Assembly (NCBI GenBank): GCA_900554565.1
Contig: USHX01000026.1
Location: forward strand, 1-18,007
DNA: 18,007 bases
Reading direction: 5' to 3'
Origin: an uncultured Clostridium sp.
Lineage (GTDB): Bacteria; Bacillota; Clostridia; TANB77; CAG-508
The notes beneath the pieces are model-generated. The model ran no database searches. It was not told where the DNA came from and saw nothing but the letters and a program-made list of their open reading frames with translations. Positions 1 through 7,982 of this stretch are shown here, one piece after another. The first letter of the stretch is position 1. Each line of letters opens with the position of its first letter. A program made the position numbers and the translations under genes.

Positions 1-78
1 TTGTTTTTTACTATTTTTTGCATAAAAAACTTCTCCCTTCTTTAGTTTATTTTTTGCTTTTGTTTTAATTATTCCCAT
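1..78 (-). CDS. 5' end of an unidentified leftward gene, cut by the window edge
   Basis: On the minus strand an open frame runs off the left edge. Two in-frame starts are possible. The ATG at 78 gives 26 residues (MGIIKTKAKNKLKKGEVFYA and onward), but its nearest AGGGA lies about 15 bases upstream. A second ATG, at 23 in another frame, follows AAGAAGGGAG at a good 9-base distance. A candidate promoter (TTGAGA at 104-109, TATACA at 82-87, 16-base spacer) would start RNA near 75, which favours the ATG at 23. Too little sequence remains to assign a function, so the presence of a gene here is itself only probable. Confidence 0.35.
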   Translation of the reverse strand, partial: MGIIKTKAKNKLKKGEVFYAKNSKKQ

Positions 79-81
79 TTT

Positions 82-109
82 TGTATAAGAGTATCCCTTA
101 AATTCTCAA
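82..109 (-). promoter_or_regulatory. Candidate promoter for the leftward gene at the left edge
   Basis: Read on the minus strand: TTGAGA, 16 bases, TATACA. It is a moderate match to the vegetative consensus. A short palindrome, ATAGTTA-taatt-TAACTAT (163-181), lies further upstream between this promoter and that of the VWA gene and could be an operator. Nothing else is evident in 110-230. Confidence 0.35.
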
Positions 110-230
110 ACTATATACAGGTATTAAATTTTCAAAGTTCTGTTCCTACTTTTATAACAAAAATAGTTATAATTTAACTATATTATATAGATAAAAAATT
201 TCATAGTCAACACATTTTTTCAAAATTTTG

Positions 231-258
231 TTGTATTTTTTGTAAGTTGTGTTAAAAT
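231..258 (+). promoter_or_regulatory. Promoter of the VWA surface protein gene
   Basis: TTGTAT (231-236), 16-base spacer, TAAAAT (253-258). The gene's AAGGAGAG ribosome site follows at 276-283 and ATG at 292, giving a short leader of about 25-30 bases. Confidence 0.5.
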
Positions 259-291
259 ATTAGTATAAAAAAATGAAGGAGAGATAAACTT

Positions 292-1635
292 ATGAAAAAG
301 AAAATTTTTATTACAACATTGTTGTTGCTTATCTTGTTAGTAAATGTTTCTTTCGCATCATATAGCACAGTTACAATGACTGTTATTGAAGAACCTATTT
401 GTACTATACAATTAAGTGATAACTCAAAATTCGAGAAAAAATTAATTTCTAAGAATTTACAAAACAAAGAAGTAACTTTACAATTACAAGTTACAAATGA
501 AGAAAAATCTAACAAACCAACTGGTGAAATCATGTTAGTTTTAGATAATTCTGATAGTATGAAATTAGAAACTTCTACTGGAACTGTAAGAAAAGATTTA
601 GTTTTTGAATCTGCCAAAACTTTAGTTTCTAATTTATTAAAAGATAATGAAAACTTAAAAATAGGTGTTGTTAGTTTCTCAACAAATACTGATGTTTCTA
701 AAGAAGGAACAAATGAAGATGCAGAAGTTGTTAGCAAACTTTCTAATGACTCTAATGCTTTATTAAATAGTATTTCTAGTATAGAAGCAACTGGACCTAG
801 AACAGACTTAGAAGCTGGATTAGAAATTGCTAGTGGAGAATTTACAAAAACTGCTAATAACAAATACATGATTGTTTTAACAGATGGTGTTCCAAACGTA
901 GCACTAAATTATAACAAAGTATATTATTCAGATGATGTTATAACAAAAACTAAAACAAAACTAGAAGCTTTAAAAACAGCTAATGTTGATGTAATTACAA
1001 TGTTAACAGGTATTGATAACCCTGAACAAGTTCCTGCTGGAGTAACAAAATCTTATAACCAAATTATTACAGAAATTTTTGGAACTCAAGAAAATCCAAC
1101 AGTTGGAACATTCTATTATGTAACAGATGATAAAGTTGAATCAACAATAAAAAATGATATTTACAATTCTTTAGTACCTGAAGAAAAAACTTTAAAAGAT
1201 ATTAAAGTGGTTGATTACTTTCCTAAAGAAATAATTGATAATTTTGATTTTTCTTATGTAAGTAATGCAAATATTGGTGAAATATCTACTACAGTTGATA
1301 AAACAAATAATTCAATAACTTGGAATATACCAAGCTTAGCTAGTGGTCAAACAGCTACTGTTCAATACAAATTAAAATTGAAAGAAAATTTTGATAGTAA
1401 TATTGTTAATAAAATATTAAATACAAATGAGAAAGTTGATGTTACTTATACTGATTTAGACAATAAATCTCAAGCTAAAACATCTGATGTTTCTCCTAAG
1501 TTAAAACTTACAGAACCACCAGCAACATTACCAAAAGCTGGAACAACAACTTTTGTTGCAATAGCAATTTTAGCAACTGGATTACTTGTATTTTCAATTA
1601 CAAAATTAACAATTTTGAATAATAAAATGAAATAA
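292..1635 (+). CDS. Sortase-anchored surface protein with von Willebrand factor A domain
   Basis: 447 aa, apparently complete, with AAGGAGAG 8 bases before ATG. Residues 1-22 are a signal peptide (MKKK, hydrophobic core, SFA cleavage site). A VWA domain spans about 78-295 with an intact metal-binding (MIDAS) set: D85-x-S87-x-S89, T171 and D198 (LTDG). Residues 300-395 read as a beta-rich repeat of the DUF11/pilin backbone type. The C-terminus has LPKAG (413-417), a hydrophobic segment (419-438) and a basic tail, the classic sortase arrangement with Ala in place of Thr. Such proteins are adhesins or pilus-tip subunits that bind host or matrix ligands through Mg2+. No sortase or pilin genes are seen nearby; the gene stands alone between its own promoter and terminator. 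Family assignment is firm, but ligand and pilus membership are unknown. Confidence 0.85.
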   Translation: MKKKIFITTLLLLILLVNVSFASYSTVTMTVIEEPICTIQLSDNSKFEKKLISKNLQNKEVTLQLQVTNEEKSNKPTGEIMLVLDNSDSMKLETSTGTVRKDLVFESAKTLVSNLLKDNENLKIGVVSFSTNTDVSKEGTNEDAEVVSKLSNDSNALLNSISSIEATGPRTDLEAGLEIASGEFTKTANNKYMIVLTDGVPNVALNYNKVYYSDDVITKTKTKLEALKTANVDVITMLTGIDNPEQVPAGVTKSYNQIITEIFGTQENPTVGTFYYVTDDKVESTIKNDIYNSLVPEEKTLKDIKVVDYFPKEIIDNFDFSYVSNANIGEISTTVDKTNNSITWNIPSLASGQTATVQYKLKLKENFDSNIVNKILNTNEKVDVTYTDLDNKSQAKTSDVSPKLKLTEPPATLPKAGTTTFVAIAILATGLLVFSITKLTILNNKMK

Positions 1636-1653
1636 AATATATATATATTGTTT

Positions 1654-1690
1654 AATGGAATCTTTAATACATAAAGATTCCATTTTCTAT
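1654..1690 (+). terminator. Rho-independent terminator of the VWA gene
   Basis: A perfect 13-bp stem (AATGGAATCTTTA at 1654-1666 with TAAAGATTCCATT at 1672-1684) has a 5-base loop and is followed by TTTCTAT. On the other strand the stem is not followed by a T-run, but the corrected enolase stop codon (1664-1666) falls inside it, so the two convergent genes end within the same hairpin. Confidence 0.75.
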
Positions 1691-2948
1691 ACATAATAGT
1701 CTATTATATTTTGCCACTCTGTCTGTTCTGCATGGTGCTCCCGTTTTTATTTGCCCTGCATTTACTCCTACTGCTATATCTGCAATTGTTGTATCTTCTG
1801 TTTCACCAGATCTATGTGAAATTATTGTATTATATCCATTTTCTTTTGCTAGTTCTATTGTGTCTAATGTTTCTGTTAGTGTTCCTATTTGATTTGGTTT
1901 TATTAATATACTATTTGCTACATTTTTTTCTATTCCCCTTCCGTAATCGTGATTTGTTTGTTACAAATAAATCATCTCCTACTAGTTGAATAGCATCTCC
2001 TAATTTTTCAGTTAAAATCTTCCAACTATCCCAATCTTCCTCAGCTAGTCCATCTTCTATTGAACAAATTGGATATTTTTCACATAGATTTACTAAATAT
2101 TCAATCATTTCTTCTTTTGTTTTCATTTGTTTTGTTTTCCAAAAATAATAGCCATTCTTTCCTATTTTCTTTGCTTCTTCATACATTTCTGTACTTGCTA
2201 TGTCTAGAGCTAATTTTATTTCCTTGCCTGGTTCATATCCTGCTTGTTTTATTGCCTCTACTATTACATCTAATGCTTGTTCTTCATTTTCTAGATTTGG
2301 TGCAAATCCACCTTCATCACCAACACCTACACTATATCCTTTTTGTTTTAGTACTTTTCTTAGCGTATGATATATTTCTGCACCTCTTTTTAGCCTTTCA
2401 GCAAAAGTAATTTCTCCAACTGGCATTATCATAAATTCTTGTATACTTATATTATTATCTGAATGTTTTCCACCATTTAAAATATTCATCATAGGTGTTG
2501 GTAATGTTTTTGCATTTATTCCACCTATATATTTATATAATTCTATTCCTAATAATTTTGCTGCTGCTTTAGCTACTGCAAGTGATACTCCTAATATTGC
2601 ATTTGCTCCTAGATTTGACTTATTTGGAGTATCATCTAATTTTATCATTTCTTCATCTATTTGCCTTTGTGAATATACATCCATTCCAATTATTTTTTTA
2701 GCTATTTTTTTATTTACATTTTCTACAGCTTTTTGTACACCTTTTCCCATATATCTGGTTTTGTCACCATCTCGTAATTCTACTGCTTCAAAACTACCTG
2801 TTGATGCTCCAGATGGTACAGCTGCTTTTGCTTTTATTCCATTTTCTAATTCCACTTCTACTTGTACTGTTGGATTTCCTCTAGAATCCAATATTTCTAT
2901 TGCTTTTACATTTGCTATTTTTCCGCACTTACTTTTCACTAAAATCAC
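1664..2948 (-). pseudogene. eno: Enolase, interrupted by a one-base frameshift
   Basis: Enolase converts 2-phosphoglycerate to phosphoenolpyruvate in glycolysis. The first frame shows LDSRGNPT, SGASTG, GDEGGFAPN, LALDIAST, SIEDGLAEEDW and VGDDLFVTN, so the metal ligands are present. After VTNKSRLRKG the frame is lost at four consecutive Cs (+ strand 1935-1938) and reaches a stop at 1911. Removing one base restores GIEKNVANSILIKPNQIGTL, the SHRSGETED loop, IKTGAPCRTDRVAKYNRLL and a stop at 1664, giving about 427 aa, the normal length. The open frame begins at GTG 2948, but AAGAAGTGAT lies 4 bases before a second GTG at 2939, which is the better start. A TATAAT (3033-3038) lies upstream without a clear -35. 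Enolase is essential in most bacteria, so a sequencing or assembly error is as likely as real decay. Confidence 0.85.
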
Positions 2949-3070
2949 TTCTTTCTTTTATATTTAGACATTTCTTCCATAACATGTCTATAACTAATTT
3001 TAACTGATTTTAGTGTGTGCATTTTTTCCAATATTATACTTTTATTTATATCTATTTTTATGCTTGTATT

Positions 3071-4699
3071 TTAAGATACTTTTTTGTTTCTTAGTTCTGT
3101 TGCATATTTTAAGCTTATTTCGTTTATTTCTCCTGATGATATTCTAGCAATTTCTTTTATTACTTCATCTTCTTGTAATAGTTTTATTTTTGTTTTTGTT
3201 CTTTCATCATTTACATCTTTACTTATGAAATAATTATAGTCTGCTTTTGCTGCTATATTAGGTAAATGAGATATACACATTACTTGATGTTTTTCTGATA
3301 TTGCTTTTAATTTGTTTGCTACTGCATTTGCAGCTTTTCCACTAATTCCTGTATCTATTTCATCAAATACTAATACTTCTGTTTTATCTGAGTCTGCCAA
3401 TACTTTTTTTATTGCAAGCATTGTTCTTGACATTTCTCCTCCTGATGCTATTTTAGATAGTTCTTTTTCATTTTCTCCTATATTTGTTGATATATAAAAT
3501 ACTACATTGTCTTTTCCTGTTTTTAAGTATTCTTCACAACTTTCTACATGTATATTTATTTTCGCATTTTTCATTTCTAAATCTTCTAATTCTTTGTTTA
3601 TTTCGTTACTTAGTTTTTCTGCTTTTTCTTTTCTTAGTAAATGTATTGTTTTTGCAATTAAATCCATTTTGTTTTCTGTTTCTTTTTGTTCTTGTTTTAA
3701 TTTATTGTTGTATTCTTCTAGATTCTCTATATGTTCTATTTCTTGAGCAATTTCTTCTTTATAATTTAAGATTTCTTGTATAGTATTTCCATATTTTCTT
3801 TTTAGTGAATGTATTAAATCTAATCTTTCTTCTATGTAGTTGCTTTCTTCTTCATCAAAATATATATCTTGGCTATATCCACTTATATCTCTTGATAGTT
3901 CTTGTAATTCATAATATATGTTTTTCAAGTTTGATGATACTTTTTCATATTTTTCATCTATTGTTTCTATTTTCTCTAATGCTCTTATTGCCATGCTTAT
4001 GCTGTCTATTCCATTTTCTGAAATTAGACCATCTGCTTCTTTTAAATTTTCTGAGATTTTTTCACTATTTACTACTATTTTTCTTTTTTCTTCTAATTCT
4101 TCATCTTCATTAGGTTTTAGATTAGCTTCTTCTATTTCTTTTAGTTGATATTTTAATAAGTCTAATTTTCTTTGCTTTTCTTTTTCATCACCATAGTTTT
4201 CTTTTAGCTCTTTTTTTATTTGATTATATTTATCATAATGTTTTTCATATATCTCTTTTTCTTTTCTTATTTTTTCACCTATATACCCATCTAAATATTC
4301 TAAGTGTAGTTTTTCATCTAATAAGTTTTGATTATCATTTTGGCCATGTATTTCTATAAATTTTGACATAAATTCTTTTAGCTCTGCCACAGTTACCATT
4401 CTGCCATTTATTTTACACATATTTTTTCCTTTTAAACTTATTTCTCTTGAAATTATAATGTTTCCATCTATTGCGTTTTCATTATCTGGTTCATACATGC
4501 ATAACTCTACAAAGGAGTTTGTTTCTCCTTTTCTTATCATTTCTTTTGAAAATCTTCCTCCTGAAATTATTTGAAGTGAATCTATTATTAATGTTTTTCC
4601 AGCTCCTGTTTCACCTGTTAATACATTTAATCCATTGTTTAAATCTATACTTAAATCTTCGATTATTCCTATATTTTTTATATGTAGAGTTCCTATCAT
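3071..4699 (-). CDS. recN: DNA repair protein RecN (SMC-like ATPase)
   Basis: 542 aa from the ATG at 4699. The frame is open back to an ATG at 4717, but that stretch encodes the ribosome site CGGAGGAA itself, so 4699 is chosen. RecN is a cytoplasmic SMC-family ATPase that gathers DNA double-strand breaks for recombinational repair. Visible are Walker A GETGAGKT (29-36), EIHGQNDNQNLL, a long charged coiled coil (about 145-375), signature ASGGEMSR (418-425), Walker B VLVFDEIDTG (442-451) and the SHLPNIAAKAD switch region. Length is normal for the family (550-580 aa). It has its own strong promoter, flanked by inverted CGAACATTTTTT boxes that suggest damage control. Enolase lies 122 bases downstream on the same strand. 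Confidence 0.95.
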   Translation of the reverse strand: MIGTLHIKNIGIIEDLSIDLNNGLNVLTGETGAGKTLIIDSLQIISGGRFSKEMIRKGETNSFVELCMYEPDNENAIDGNIIISREISLKGKNMCKINGRMVTVAELKEFMSKFIEIHGQNDNQNLLDEKLHLEYLDGYIGEKIRKEKEIYEKHYDKYNQIKKELKENYGDEKEKQRKLDLLKYQLKEIEEANLKPNEDEELEEKRKIVVNSEKISENLKEADGLISENGIDSISMAIRALEKIETIDEKYEKVSSNLKNIYYELQELSRDISGYSQDIYFDEEESNYIEERLDLIHSLKRKYGNTIQEILNYKEEIAQEIEHIENLEEYNNKLKQEQKETENKMDLIAKTIHLLRKEKAEKLSNEINKELEDLEMKNAKINIHVESCEEYLKTGKDNVVFYISTNIGENEKELSKIASGGEMSRTMLAIKKVLADSDKTEVLVFDEIDTGISGKAANAVANKLKAISEKHQVMCISHLPNIAAKADYNYFISKDVNDERTKTKIKLLQEDEVIKEIARISSGEINEISLKYATELRNKKVS

Positions 4700-4727
4700 T
4701 TTTATTCCTCCGTTCAAATTTATACTA

Positions 4728-4794
4728 AAAAAATGTTCGCCTTTATTGTATCTTCATTTTTTAAAAATGTCAATACTTTTTACGAACATTTTTT
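4728..4794. promoter_or_regulatory. Inverted CGAACATTTTTT boxes flanking the recN promoter (possible LexA-type operators)
   Basis: CGAACATTTTTT occurs on the plus strand at 4783-4794 and on the minus strand at 4739-4728. One copy lies just upstream of the -35 and the other covers the transcription start. Bacillota LexA boxes have the form GAAC-N4-GTTC/GTTT. These sites keep CGAAC and differ at the G of the second half, so they could be weak SOS operators. A looped hairpin is the alternative. Confidence 0.45.
4745..4773 (-). promoter_or_regulatory. recN promoter
   Basis: Minus strand: TTGACA (4773-4768), exactly 17 bases, TACAAT (4750-4745). This is a near-perfect vegetative promoter whose start point should fall near 4738, 40 bases before the recN ATG. 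Confidence 0.8.
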
Positions 4795-4828
4795 CTTTTT
4801 ATTTTTTGACTTGTTTTATATCTATAAA

Positions 4829-5011
4829 GAAATTTTTACATATAATCTTTTCATTTCATTACTCGGTTTATTACAAAAATTAAGAAATTCTAATTTGATT
4901 TTATGGCGCCCTTCCACTAAAGTGAACTCTTTCCATAAAATTTCATAAGAATTTCTAAATTTTTTTCATGCACATTCGTAATTTCATTCAAAGATTATAT
5001 GTAAAAATTTC
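4829..5011. mobile_element. 183-bp fold-back (MITE-like) inverted-repeat element
   Basis: The left arm (4829-4906) and right arm (4933-5011) are near-complementary over about 78 bases. The outer 22 bp (GAAATTTTTACATATAATCT plus TT) match perfectly, the middle is imperfect, and the inner TTTTATGG/CCATAAAA closes on a 26-base GC-richer loop (4907-4932) that contains CACTaaAGTG. There is no coding capacity. This is the architecture of a miniature inverted-repeat transposable element. No clear target duplication is visible. It starts 14 bases after the hemW stop, so its RNA could also act as the 3' hairpin of that operon. With the recN promoter and boxes it accounts for the whole 308-base gap. 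Confidence 0.6.
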
Positions 5012-5025
5012 AAATTAACTAAAGT

Positions 5026-6180
5026 TTAAATAAATTCCTCCCAAACTATATTAGCCAAATCTAATCCTCTGTTAGTCAACCTAATCACATCACCATCAAT
5101 CTGAACCAGACCATCATTAACCAATTTTTCCAATGAATCTCTATACTTAAAAATAGGGTTTTCCACATATTTTTCCTTAAACTTTGATATACTCACACCA
5201 TCAATTTTTCTTAAACCAAGAAGCATAAACTCATTTTTTCTATCTTCCAAATTCTGTCTTTCATTAACAATATATTTGTATTCAAAATCCGCTTCTAACT
5301 CTGCCATATTACTTATATATTCTTCTAAATTTGACACATTACAATAGCGAACATTATTTAAATATGAATGTGCTGCAGCTCCAATGCCAATATACTGTTT
5401 CTGTTCCCAACAATTTGAATTATGTTTTGATTCTCTTTTGGGTTTAGCATAATTTGAAATCTCATAATGCTTATATCCCGCCAATTCTAGCTTAGATTTA
5501 GTATACCAGTACATCTCTCTTTCAAGCTCTTCTTCTGGAAGTTGCAATTCTCCTGTTTCTATTTGTTTATAAAGTTTTGTTCCTTCTTCCACTATTAAAG
5601 AATATATGCTTATGTGCTCTGGTTGTAGTTCTATCACATTTTCTATGCTTTCTTTTAAATCTTCTATTGATTGATTAGGAAGTCCTAACATCAAGTCTAC
5701 ATTTATGTTTTCAAATCCAACATTTCTTGCTAAGTTATATGTTTGTAGAAAATCTTGATATTTGTGGATTCTTCCTATTTGTTCTAATAATCTATCATTA
5801 GCTGATTGTAAACCTATGCTTAAACGATTTATCCCAGCTTTTTTATAATCTAACAATTTTTCTTTTGTTACAGTCCCTGGATTTACTTCTATAGTTATTT
5901 CCATATTTTCAAATTTTGTTGCCTTTAACTTACTCTTTAGATTTTCTAAAATCTCTACAATGTATTTGCTTTCTATATATGAAGGAGTTCCTCCACCTAT
6001 GTATATTGTTGTTACATTATAATTTTGTAAGTCGTATGATTTTATTTCATTTTTTAATGCTTCTACATATTCTTTTTGCTTTTCTTTCATGTTTGGATAT
6101 GATACAAAATCACAATAGTAACATTTTTTAGCACAAAATGGTATGTGTATATAAATTCCTAATTCTTGTTTCTTATTCAT
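5026..6180 (-). CDS. hemW: HemW-like radical SAM heme chaperone
   Basis: 384 aa, normal length. The N-terminus has YIHIPFC16AKKC20YYC23DF, the radical-SAM cluster motif in the spacing and DF context of HemW rather than true oxygen-independent coproporphyrinogen oxidase HemN (which has CxxxCxxCxC). GGGTPSY follows, then EVNPGT, RLSIGLQS and NVDLMLGLPNQS, and a C-terminal HemN_C-type winged region. HemW proteins bind heme and transfer it to respiratory enzymes; many genomes annotate them as coproporphyrinogen III oxidase. The ATG overlaps the whiA stop by 8 bases and uses GGAG inside whiA, so translation is coupled. Third gene of prmC-whiA-hemW. No heme biosynthesis genes are in the window, so the exact substrate is inferred from the family. 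Confidence 0.88.
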   Translation of the reverse strand: MNKKQELGIYIHIPFCAKKCYYCDFVSYPNMKEKQKEYVEALKNEIKSYDLQNYNVTTIYIGGGTPSYIESKYIVEILENLKSKLKATKFENMEITIEVNPGTVTKEKLLDYKKAGINRLSIGLQSANDRLLEQIGRIHKYQDFLQTYNLARNVGFENINVDLMLGLPNQSIEDLKESIENVIELQPEHISIYSLIVEEGTKLYKQIETGELQLPEEELEREMYWYTKSKLELAGYKHYEISNYAKPKRESKHNSNCWEQKQYIGIGAAAHSYLNNVRYCNVSNLEEYISNMAELEADFEYKYIVNERQNLEDRKNEFMLLGLRKIDGVSISKFKEKYVENPIFKYRDSLEKLVNDGLVQIDGDVIRLTNRGLDLANIVWEEFI

Positions 6181-7048
6181 TTGCTATCTCCATTATTTTT
6201 TTTAGTCTATAATTTACTCCTGATTTTCCTACTGGCTTTTTTAGTAACTTTCCTAGTTCTCCTAATGCCATATTTGGATTTTCAATTCTTAATTTTGCTA
6301 TTTCTTTTAGGTTATCATCTAGTTTGTTAAATTTACCATTTTGTTTAAGTTTTTCAATTGCAGCAATTTGTTCTATTGAAGCATTTATGGTCTTGTTTAA
6401 ATTTGCTGTTTCACAATTTACAAGTCTGTTTACCTTGCTTCTCATTTCTTTTTGAATTCGTATATCTTCAAATTTCATAACTGCCTTATTGGCTCCTAGT
6501 AATGCTAAAAATCTTGATATTTCTTCTCCTTCTTTTATATATAAAGAGTATTTGTTTTCTGTTATCATTTTTTTGGCGTTAATTCCTAGTCTTGCAAGCA
6601 AATTACAAATTTCTTCTAAAGTTTCTTTATTTGTAAATACTATTTCCAAATGATATTTATTTTCTGGATTATTTACTGACCCAGAGCCCATAAAAGTTCC
6701 TTTTATAATAGCTTTTAAATATTCTTCATTTTTAATCACCGGTAAAATTTCTTTTAAGTCGACTTGCTTTTCTTTATAGTTAATTACTTTTTCTAGATTT
6801 TTCATGTTTGTTGTTATTGTAAATATTTTACCTGTTACATCTATTTTATGGTCAATTTGTAAATTAGATAATAACTTTGAAAATCTATTTATATTATAAT
6901 CGCTTTCTGTTGAAAATTTTAATTTGTTTTTTTCTATGTCTATATTTCCTGAAACTAAATATCCAATTAGTTCATATTTAACATATTCCTTGTTTGATAA
7001 ATTACTATTTTTATTTAGTTCTTGCTTTATTTCTGATGAAAAAGACAT
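6173..7048 (-). CDS. whiA: WhiA-family DNA-binding protein
   Basis: 291 aa, slightly short for the family (310-330). The N-terminal half is the degenerate LAGLIDADG homing-endonuclease fold: MSFSSEIKQELNK start, then FMGSGSVNNPENKYHLEI. The C-terminal half is the helix-turn-helix domain with KFEDIRIQKEMRSKVNRLVN and CETANLNKT, followed by RIENPNMALGELGKLL and SGVNYRLKKI. WhiA proteins act in the nucleoid in cell division, chromosome segregation and, in actinobacteria, sporulation. GAAAGGAG precedes ATG by 7 bases. The usual neighbours (rapZ and the YvcK gene) are absent; here it lies between prmC (22 bases upstream) and hemW (overlapping). Confidence 0.92.
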   Translation of the reverse strand: MSFSSEIKQELNKNSNLSNKEYVKYELIGYLVSGNIDIEKNKLKFSTESDYNINRFSKLLSNLQIDHKIDVTGKIFTITTNMKNLEKVINYKEKQVDLKEILPVIKNEEYLKAIIKGTFMGSGSVNNPENKYHLEIVFTNKETLEEICNLLARLGINAKKMITENKYSLYIKEGEEISRFLALLGANKAVMKFEDIRIQKEMRSKVNRLVNCETANLNKTINASIEQIAAIEKLKQNGKFNKLDDNLKEIAKLRIENPNMALGELGKLLKKPVGKSGVNYRLKKIMEIANE

Positions 7049-7070
7049 TTTTTGCTCCTTTCAATAAGTT

Positions 7071-7916
7071 TTAGTTTAGTCGTGCAATAATAACTCTATC
7101 ATTATCAAATAGATCTTTTTTGCAGCTTGTATCAACATATTTTCCTTCGTTTTTTAATAATTCTAATACATCATCTTTTTGGTCATATCCTATTTCAAAA
7201 CATATATAACCATTAAATTTTAAGTATTCATCTGCTTTGCTAATTATTTTTCTGTAAAAATCTAGTCCATCATATCCGCCATCTAAAGCTATTTGTGGCT
7301 CTTTTTGCACTTCTTTTTCTAATGATTTTATTATTTCTTTTTTTATGTATGGTGGATTTGATACTATTATGTCATATTTTTCTTTTGGTAATTGTTTAAA
7401 TAAGTCTGATTCTACAAATGTTATTTGGTTTTCTACATTATTGTTTTTTGCATTTAGTTTTGCAACGTTAATTGCTTTGTTGCTTATATCTACCGCAGTT
7501 ATTTGGCTATCTTCTATGTATTTCGCAAGTGCTACTGCTATTGCTCCGCTTCCTGTGCATAAGTCTAATATTTTTTTGGCATTTATTTTTTTGGCTATTT
7601 TTATTACTTCTTCTACTAGTACTTCTGTGTCTGGTCTTGGTATTAATACATCTTCATTTACATAGAATGTCATTTTCATAAATTCTTGAGAGTGTGTAAT
7701 ATGTTGAAGTGGTATTCCTTTTGATAGTTTTTTTATGCCTTTAAAAAAGTTTACTTCTTGTCTTAATGTTAATTGTTCATTATCATATACAATTAAGTAT
7801 TGTCTTGGTTTATTTAATATGTATTGTAATAATAATCTTGCTTTTAAACTTGGTTCTTGTATATTGTTAACTTTTAGTTCTATAATACCTTTTCTTAATG
7901 TTTCTTTTATTGTCAT
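7071..7916 (-). CDS. prmC: Peptide chain release factor glutamine methyltransferase
   Basis: 281 aa, full length. PrmC methylates the glutamine of the GGQ motif in release factors RF1 and RF2 using S-adenosylmethionine. The N-terminal helical domain includes LKARLLLQYIL. PRPDTE is at 93-98, the SAM-binding loop LDLCTGSGAIAVALA at 117-131, and the catalytic NPPY at 187-190, with ISLxxGYDG-like ALDGGYDGLDFYR after it. AAGAAGGTGG precedes the ATG. It opens the prmC-whiA-hemW unit. Its usual partner prfA is not in the window. A strong terminator ends only about 20 bases before its ribosome site, so it depends on readthrough or on the weak promoter in that hairpin. Confidence 0.93.
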   Translation of the reverse strand: MTIKETLRKGIIELKVNNIQEPSLKARLLLQYILNKPRQYLIVYDNEQLTLRQEVNFFKGIKKLSKGIPLQHITHSQEFMKMTFYVNEDVLIPRPDTEVLVEEVIKIAKKINAKKILDLCTGSGAIAVALAKYIEDSQITAVDISNKAINVAKLNAKNNNVENQITFVESDLFKQLPKEKYDIIVSNPPYIKKEIIKSLEKEVQKEPQIALDGGYDGLDFYRKIISKADEYLKFNGYICFEIGYDQKDDVLELLKNEGKYVDTSCKKDLFDNDRVIIARLN

Positions 7917-7931
7917 ATTTCCACCTTCTTT

Positions 7932-7960
7932 TTTATAAAAAAATGTGCCATACAGGTCAT
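7932..7960 (-). promoter_or_regulatory. Possible weak promoter for prmC inside the preceding terminator
   Basis: Minus strand: ATGACC (7960-7955), 17 bases, TATAAA (7937-7932). The -35 matches four of six consensus bases. It lies within the terminator loop and right arm, leaving only about 10-15 bases of leader before prmC. Confidence 0.3.
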
Positions 7961-7981
7961 TACCTTAGGTGGCACATTTTT
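7937..7981 (-). terminator. Rho-independent terminator between the 121-aa gene and prmC
   Basis: Minus strand: a 12-bp perfect stem AAAAATGTGCCA/TGGCACATTTTT (7981-7970 with 7950-7939), topped by an inner AGGT-aatg-ACCT stem, then a T-run. It starts only 1-2 bases after the stop codon of the 121-aa gene. Confidence 0.85.
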
Positions 7982-7982
7982 A

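Noticed and set aside
3484..4113. Several Leu/Phe-rich plus-strand open frames
   Set aside because: They are complements of the A-rich recN coiled-coil coding strand, not proteins.
5026..5520. A change in base composition inside the 3' part of hemW, suggesting a recombination joint
   Set aside because: Counts by line show only a moderate drop in T-richness of the plus strand, with overlap between the two parts; the protein motifs continue without a break.
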